Shown here: piece after piece, positions 50,801 through 59,800 of the stretch | How the letters are laid out: each line of letters starts with the position of its first letter | How positions within the stretch are numbered: the stretch's first letter is position 1 | Assembly: GCA_004794785.1 (NCBI GenBank) | Contig: SJOL01007044.1 | Coordinates: 571,729-635,728, forward strand | Reading direction: 5' to 3' | Length of the DNA: 64,000 bases | From: Opisthorchis felineus | Lineage: Eukaryota > Platyhelminthes > Trematoda > Opisthorchiida > Opisthorchiidae | Translations under genes and position numbers: made by a program | Notes under the pieces: generated by a model | Database searches by the model: none | The model's input: only the letters and a program-made list of their open reading frames with translations | What the model was told of the DNA's origin: nothing

Positions 50801-53800
50801 CACTATCTTCCAAACTTTTTTGGCACAAATTAATGAGACAGTCAACCACAGATACCCTCCATAGAAAGCAGTTATTTCCGAAAGAAATCCAGTGGCGGTC
50901 CCTGGGATTGAGAAGTGAAGTATTCAGACCATATTCGTTGACTCTTGAGAATTTGGTGGTGAAAAAACATCCATCCCTGCCCTATTCTTGCATTCATTTT
51001 TAAGGCTGAAAATTCCGAAGAAATTTTCCCATGTGAGAATTTTGCTCCAAAGAGAAGCATTGTATATTCAAAACAGCATTGGAGCCATCATTTCATTGAG
51101 TACCAGTAAATAAAGCCGGAAAATGAGTTCTGTATGTTATTTTTGGAGGGAAGAGGCTCTTAGAGAAATATTCTTTGAGCTAACCATGGGGAACAAGCAT
51201 CGTGGCTCTGTGCTGTTAGAACTAAACGTATCGCGTTACAACGATTGCACTTTGCCTACTCATGAGTAGCTCGACGGAACGCCTCCAATTCAGGTCGAAC
51301 ATCACCGAAAGCGCCTGCTATTACCCAGGAATTCATACTGAACCGAGAGCAACGGTTCTGCACTGTAGCATATCCAGTACAGCTGAGACAACTACAGCAT
51401 ATCGGCTTCAATGAGGTTACAAACAAATAGATCTGACGGGATACGGTTGTTTTCCACCCAGGTAAATTCCCAACAAGTAATTCTCGGAGGAAGTGATTTT
51501 TGCGGGTCCAGAAATTTCTGGTAAAGGACAGTCGACTGGTGGGGCGTAAGAGTCTGTGAATCAAGCTGATCCTTTTACATAACACTAGAAAACCAAAGAA
51601 GGTGCCATAGCTAATCCAGTTCACATGGAGCAAGAAGCCATGAACCGTGTTTATTTGACAATGAATGTCCGTCAAGTAGGTGATTGCATCAGGAGATGTT
51701 CGGTGAACATAGTTTCAGAAACATTATCGTAAGCGATGGGTGACTTTGTTGATTATGTCTGACATAAAAATCTTGCAAGACTGAGTGAGGGAACTAAAAG
51801 GATGGCTGTCGAAGAATTTTCAGCAACCTTATGAGTAGTGCATTACGAATATACATGTATCTCGATATCTCGAATATCGTAGCAACTGAAACATGAGGCG
51901 GCCTGGTGCAGCACATTCAGTTGCCTGGAGACATCACAAACGAGGGATTCAGCTGAGTTCCAGGTGAGTCTCTCGCAAAACCAAACTTGCTTGCAAATGA
52001 GTGTATTTCGCTAAAAGGATGGCTGTTTTAGGGCTGGTCAGTCAGAAACAGGTTAGATAAGCTAGTCAGCAGAGTCGGCGCTACATTTCCCTCAGACATT
52101 GGCTGGTGTCTAATAATAAGTTTGACCGCATTCATTATAATCAGTCCCTACTTATCAGTCGGTCACTACCAGCTGTCCAAAATACTCGTACTCGCTAACA
52201 TAGATCTTATAAATCAGCTGGCCATGAAACCTATGCATAGCATGTTTGGGGAAAACAGAATGGAAGAAGATATTTTCGGAAATCGAATAACCTTTGTTAG
52301 CGGCAACGGCTTCCGCATATGTATTCGTTCATCCTCAACAAACCAATCAGGTAGGTCAGACGGGTCTTCGAAAAACTGCATGCGGTGATAGGCTGATTCG
52401 AGTAACTCCCGGCGAGACTTGGCCGAACGAATAAGTCGAAGGGCTAAGGCACGCTCTTCTGGAGTGAGGGGGCGACGGAGGCGCTTCAACCGTTGTACAG
52501 AATGTTCGGTCACCGTCGGGACTATATAACAAGAAATAAAGTACAAGTGACGCAGCTGAATGTCAGCGCAGTAGGCAACCTATCAGGGTTGCTCCCACAA
52601 AACTTATCATCGACACGACAAAATGCTAGGCGAACAGATATAAGGGTAAGGATAAATTTGTATGCTGGTATAAAATTTAACTTCAGGCTAATAACAGATG
52701 TTTAGCTGTAACACCCCTTCAGTGCCCAGATGCCATACCACCCGAAGGAAGCACGACGACTGAGATACTGCCAGTTGCCCAAGCCTAGATAGGGGAAGTC
52801 GAGATGCAGTGCAGTTGATGAAACGGATACAAGATTGCTTTCAGAAAGGTGGGAAGTTGTTCTCTAAGGATCGCAGCGGGAATCCGGTGGGTCACTCCGT
52901 TGACGGCACTCCGTAGAGAGGGTTCACTGTAGTTCGGTCAAATAACAAACGGTAACGGTAGATGCTAGGATATTCCTGGGTGAACTTAACGAGTGTCACA
53001 GGCTCGAGGAATGCACCCACCAACAATATCTAGTCGAAACAGAATGAATGCGTTCGTCAGCCGTATACAAATAGCATCCAAAGGACCGACTGAAACCGTT
53101 CGCTGATGTGGGGATTTCCTCTGAATGAATCCTGATATTCTCCAGCATGAACGGAACTGAAACACTCACCAATGTACCCACAGTCGTCTACTTCAATATT
53201 CCGTCATTTCTGAATTTTATCGACCGTGAAAATAAATGGGTTTGTTTTGCCCCAGCAGGTGCGCCCGACTACGTACTTCGTCTCAGTTGGTGTTCATCAG
53301 GTGGGTGCATTAAGATTCGACTACCTGATGCTGAGGTTCAAGGCCCACATTCTTAGCCTCAACAGCAAGCAATCGCCGACCTTATACGCACACGACGTAA
53401 ATGAATTCAAATGAAGTTCTCCTAGTCTAAAGCAACCAAATTTTTTAGGAATCGGACCACCCGTGAGAATCTGATAATTATCACGCCGTGTGGTGGTGTT
53501 TTTTTTACACCTGATAATTATACGTCACAACTGGTCGGTGCCAACCGAAAGGCTGTGTTTAAAGGAGTGTTTTTTAAGACGGAACACTTCTGCTGAATAA
53601 TCACCGACCTCGTTTCAATTGTTTCATTATAGAAGAATCAGCGAGGAGGTCCGCACGCACTGCAGTAATAGTAGTGTTTTAGCCGGACCACTACAGTCGA
53701 CGTTTTCATGCACAAGCTGTTAGCTAGCTTACCTGGTGAACTTGCAGTAACGTACGGCGGTTGGAATTTCACAAATGTCCTTGCTACATTGTTTTCTGAT

Positions 53801-56800
53801 CGATACTCAACATTATTTACTTCGCAAACGCGGGCTGTGAGAACTGCAAGTGGAAATTCATTGATGTCGCCTAAATGATGCTAAAACGATGTGTACAGTG
53901 ATTTAGTCTCTTTCCTCTCCCTGGGAATATGGGTTATTATCAGCAACGGAGCTCAGCTCTGAGTGAATCTCACTTTCAAGTGACACTGGGTCCGTGTGAA
54001 CCGATAGAACTAGATAGGATACATGCATAAGCCCCAGAAAATAATCCTTGCTAAGTGGAGTTGTTTTCATACCTCCCGGTCCACTAAACAAGGTTTACTC
54101 GAATAGTGAGCGTGTTTGGACGATCTGGCCGGTACAGTCATCGGTAAGCGTTATCTGCACTAACTGACTTTTGCTCGAGTGTTCCCTCGTATGGAGTCGT
54201 CTCTTTGAAGAGGAGTCAAAAGTAAGAATATTAGGACCGAGGGCAGTCGTTCCTCAGTGTGAAGCTTTTCCTTCACAAGGGAAAATATATGAGAGAAAAT
54301 GACAGAGTCATTCACAAAACAAAATGGACGGAACAGGACAGTGGTATCCATAACCAATGCAGGACCACAAGGCTGTTGTTTAGGTAAGAAAGTATTTAGG
54401 TTAATTTACCGCGAGCCAACACGGTACCGCACAAAGTCATCGTGGAAGAATTCAACAGGCAGCCAACAACATTCAAGTTATCCATCACCCGGTCTATAAG
54501 GTTTGCTTGAACCGATGAGCAACGTAATGTACTCCTATATCGCTAACTGCACTGCGACTCCAGTCAACACTGAAAGCAATGGCAGAACGGTTAAATATGG
54601 TACCAGCTGGGGTAATCGAAAACAGCAACGTTAAGTTCGTCAAAGATATGAAATAAAAATTGGAAACCACTATTTAAGTCCGCTCGTCAGCACACAGAAC
54701 CTTCACTGAGACGGGGATGTCACCCTTGTATAGGGTTAGTCGACTAGGAGACAAAAATACTATCCTGCAAAAACAAGTCATCGCCCAAGTACCCTGCAAT
54801 AATGTAGCTGGATTTTGCATGGTAAAAAACAGACTCCTCTTTCAAAGTCTTACGCACTGCTGTTCGCAAAACTGTTTAAGTTAGGAGAACCTAAACCGGC
54901 TCCGGGCGAACTGACCAAGGGGGAAATGGCTCACGATGAAATGGACGCCCATAGGTCTGTGATAAACGACCTAGCAACAAATTGGTACAGGCCAAATCGG
55001 GCGGGCACCCGTGCAAACAAACACCTGTGAGAAAAAGCACCAAAGCTGTCCACAAATGGTGACAGCATCAGCTCACACAGAGTTTAGTGAAATGTGTGCA
55101 CAGAAGCGTAAGCTGAGCATCCGAAATTGGTGAACAGGTCAAAAGAGTGGATCAAAGAAGATAACGGAGTCGCCGACCGGATACCGAATTCCTCGGTTGC
55201 TTTTCGAAGCAACTCACTTTTCACTTGAGAAAGGGATAACCAGCTAGCCCGCATAACACAAACATCCTAAAAACAGTTTTGCTCCTACAGAGTATAAAAA
55301 CGATAAGCTATGAGAATCCCTCTGAGCTACCCCTAAACCGCGAGCACTAAGCTTGGGGACGAAATCGCCCGGGGGCCTGAATTACGGGTAGTAAACCGAC
55401 TGACCTTGAAAACCAGTCTTCATGAGGCTAGAACACGTAGCAAAACAAAAACGCAATAGCCTTTCAAACCGAATAGGATAGAAGAATCATTGCAAAGGAA
55501 GAACCCCTCACCATTCGACTCGTTAGTCTTAGTAGAGGCCTCCTCCGCAGGACCCTTTGATAACACACCCGCCTGGCGTTTTATGTCGGCAAGGTTGCCC
55601 GTTTTGGCAACAGCCGCTTTCTTCTTTTTCTTTCCTTTGGTTTTCTGTTTCTCTGTAGGTTCATCTGAATCGGATGAGGTTGTTGAGAAGCTGTCGTCTT
55701 CCTCAACGGGAGCCAACAAATCCTACATATGTGAATAAACGGCAGCACAAAATAGATAGAATCAGGTGCGCAAGCACTTCTCATGCTTTTACCTGAGGGA
55801 AGACGACAGCATGGCCAAAACGTTTAGACTACTTCCTACGGATGAAAGTAGACAAAAGGCGTAATGAAAAAGGCCGTACACAATAGCCAAACAGCAACGG
55901 CATTAGGCATCTTGATCTGATTGACTACTACTACAGAACAACACAGAGAGGCTGGGAGTCAGTCGAGGCGAGAGATGACACACTGGGAGAATTGTTGTGA
56001 AAGCTCCGCTACTTTTCGTGAATACCCCAGTTCCTTGTAAACTTACAGTCCTGAAAAGCTGTAGTGTAAATTACTCTATCGATCACACGCTTCATCCTAT
56101 TAATCTGCTTTTATGTTATGAAAGTCAGTAACAAGGTTTTTCATGCGGGAATGAACTCTGGGGGGTCCAGTAAAGTCACTCTCGTTCAAGAGTGGAAATA
56201 GATTCCTTGGTAATGCAATGCAATGCCACTTATTGTTAAGCAGACATGTTCGATTGATCTCCATGGATTCACTGACCGTTATTCACATATGAAATACGGA
56301 GCCTAAAAATAAACTGTTCGTCATTACACCCATTACATTGGCCTGGGGTCCCAGACCTAAGAGATGAGTCGGCCAGTCCACAGTCATACACTTCGAAAAA
56401 GTTGCACTTTTGTGTAGTGGACCAAAATTGAAATATTACATCTCCGGTTTATCGACTGCATATGCAGGGTGTTGGAACATTGTTGTGGATATTGACGTAC
56501 GTTTCCGCCTTCCGTTAACTACGCGTTATCGACATCCGGCCCATTCTACCGCAAAAAGTGTCGCCATATTACCACAGGGCCACCTCTACCATCCTCCTTA
56601 TCAGAAATGTTTCGTATGTACGTCTCGTCTGTAGCACATCAACGTACCTCGACCATCCAGGCTAAGTTTTCATTCCTGAATATGATCTTTTTCGACGTAT
56701 GCATACTATGGAGCTGAAGAGAACTTAGTGGTTAAGGCGCGAACTTACAGACTGTAAGTGCCGTGGTTTCAATCCAACCCCAGCGTCTCGACTGCTTCTG

Positions 56801-59800
56801 TCTAGGTTCGAACAATCCGACAGTATCCCAGCCCTCGTGCTTCCATCGGGTGGTAGCTAGGCACCGAAAGGGTACTACAGCTGACCGATTATTACTAGTA
56901 TGAGTATTATTAGTACGCATACTAAATGATGAGAGTTTAAACGTGTTATTGCCAGTTAATTGGATGCTCCACATGGCAGTTCCTGGTTCCCTCGCGCACC
57001 CAGTGCACGCTCGTCCAGTGAAAGATATAGGATGAAGATGAGGAAAATACTGGAAACAATCACACTAGAGACGTTCCTTGCTATCATCCGTTTACTAAAT
57101 CTCATCTACATTTAGGTTAACATTTTCAATACTGACGGCCATGTGTCACCTTCCAGTTGAGCCAAATTATGCGTTTACGTAACTTTCTTCCTGTGTATCT
57201 ACATGGTGGATACTGATCACCTGCAGCTGCTAACGTGAGAGCAATATGCTGTCGACCCACACAGTATCAGTCATGGTGCGTCTTTATAATCTAACTTGGA
57301 AAATTCAATGTAGAAGGGAAAGCCGGAATATTTAAAAAATGTGACTCGCCTTCATACCGGCCAACAGTTACGCTGACCAACAACAGAGCGGATAGTGGTG
57401 CATCACAAGTTCATTGATAACGGAAGCATTACCGACCGGACTATCATCGCGCAGACGCAGACACACTTAACAAACGACTAAATCGTCCGCATTCATTGCT
57501 CCGTGAACAGACCGACCAGCAATGAACGCACTTGAGCTCCCACTCTTTCGACACGTTCCGCTCATATGTAACCAAGTGAATGTGGTCCAACAGGCTGCTT
57601 GAGGAATGATATTACTTCACATTCGAACATATTTACCTATAAACAATATTGTCCTGAAGAGTTACGTGAATACGGTTGTTTAGCGACTTAGAGCCCCAGG
57701 AATAAAAAGACCATACCGAAAGAATAGCATCCGAGTAAGTAAACAGAAAGGGGTAAGTTGTTCGTTGCGACAGCAAGTTCTATGTCTTCTCTAGAAACTA
57801 CCCGAGATACACGCTTTGTTCCTGTGGGCACCAATTTCGAGAAGAGTCTGGAAGATGAAGTACTACGTGAGACAGCGATTCCCCTGGGTGCCGTTCTTAT
57901 CCTATTCAAACAGTAAAACCACATGACAGAACGCTCAACCAAAACTCAATTTATGCAAAGTAAGTACTTTGGATTAGTTCATTCATCCAAGTTGTCTGGA
58001 CATGACCAAAACTGTCTGAGTAGGCCATAATCCTATTGGTTAACCTCACTTCACTGGCCAAACTAAAGCAAAGTGACGTAAAAGTAGGCAGTAGAAGTTG
58101 ACACATGAACCGCTGAGATGCCGTGTGAGGCAGAAAACCTCGCCTTTGGAGCAATGAATGAGAATTTACATTTGATGCGGATTACAAACCTTCATTTCCT
58201 CCGAATCCAACCAGGATTCAATCTTGCGCTTTTGTTTGATTTTTTCCGGTGCATCGTCTAAATCAACTAAAAGTGGATTTCGGGGCTTAGTGATTGCGTT
58301 AAAACCGTCCAATTGTGGCAAAGCTGTCCTTTTTGACTCAACCGGCCTTGTGATGGGCTCGGCAAAACGTGCTCGCTTGGGATTTGGGTCATGTAGCTCC
58401 GCGTCATCTCCCTCTTCACTGTAGAGATCCACATCTACGTCTTCCGCATCAGATTCGTTTTCGTCCTCCCGTGTATCTTCGTCATCTTCTTCCGAACTCA
58501 GGTAAAGGTCATCGCGATGCGTGTTACCTGTTGCCGTAAGGAAAAAGGAATGGACAATGATGAAACGGTGACAGGTACAGTGTGCATAAACCTTAAGCAA
58601 AAGTCCCCTATCTGCGCATCCAGACTTTGTCGCCTCTCAAAGAACTCAAAACTCCAGGTTCTTGTAAGGCCTGTACAACTGTCTCGTCAAAAGTTGCAAC
58701 AGCAACAAACGCTTTTTTTTAATTTACAAATCCTATGCCGAGTGGGACGACCTAGCCAAACAAGCAGATTAACACTTGCGTCATTCGACTTTCATGAGTC
58801 TATTAACACAAAAGTCGGCAAACACGTCACAAAAGCATATTTCAAGTAGAGTGGTCAAGATGTCCCCACCAAGGGAAACCAACTCCCGGAAGGGAGCGAT
58901 CCTTTCAAGCTTGCATCGAGTTTTAGGGTTCTAAATTTATCAACTCTCTTCTGAAGAATGCGACTACCCACACAGCAGACTCTAGTCAGAAAAAAAACAT
59001 GCTCCACTTGATAGACACACTAACATGTGTTCGCGTTTTCCTGAAGAATGCCACCGTGGGTTCAAAAGACATCTGTTGTGCAACGCAAACCAAACACCAG
59101 TTCAGTGTGGTCGTACTGCGACAGTTCCATCTACGCCTGTACCATGACAACACATTCTCATTGTGTACACCCAGATATTCTTCTTCGGTATCCGTGTCAG
59201 ATCTAGGTTGCCACCACCGGGTCATGGCGTAACTACCGGAATTTGTAGCAACTCCAAACCCAGAATTGACACATTGCAGTTCAACAATGCTAAAGCTAGA
59301 AGATTCCTTCAAAGTTGGCAGCTACACGTTTTTTTGTAAAATTGACTTCGCCAGCGCTTTGCTCCAAATCCCAACGGTTGATGATTTAAAACCGTGAATG
59401 AGGATCAACAGATATAACATGAGGATTAGATCATTTGATTAGGTCAGATATGTCTGTGTCTCATCCTGAGGTCCTCGTTCCGAGAAGAGGACAACTACCA
59501 ACACAACTGGGTTTAGCTAATTCGTACTTCGTACTTGGTTACAAGGTCGTTTAAACTCTGTATGCAGCTGGGTGAAAGGGGCCCTATGAAGTAGGCAATC
59601 ATATGACGTGCAAAGCATGTGCTATGATCAGTATAATCCATGGAATACGACTTCTCCGTTTAAAAAGGGTCATGTCTTCGAAAAACAACCAACTGTGCTG
59701 GGTGATAGACTACAATTCTGACGCTAAATGCCGGAGAAATGCAATTCCGTTCACGGGAATATATCGAGAAATTGTTAGCTCGGGTGCGTTTACTGCTTAT

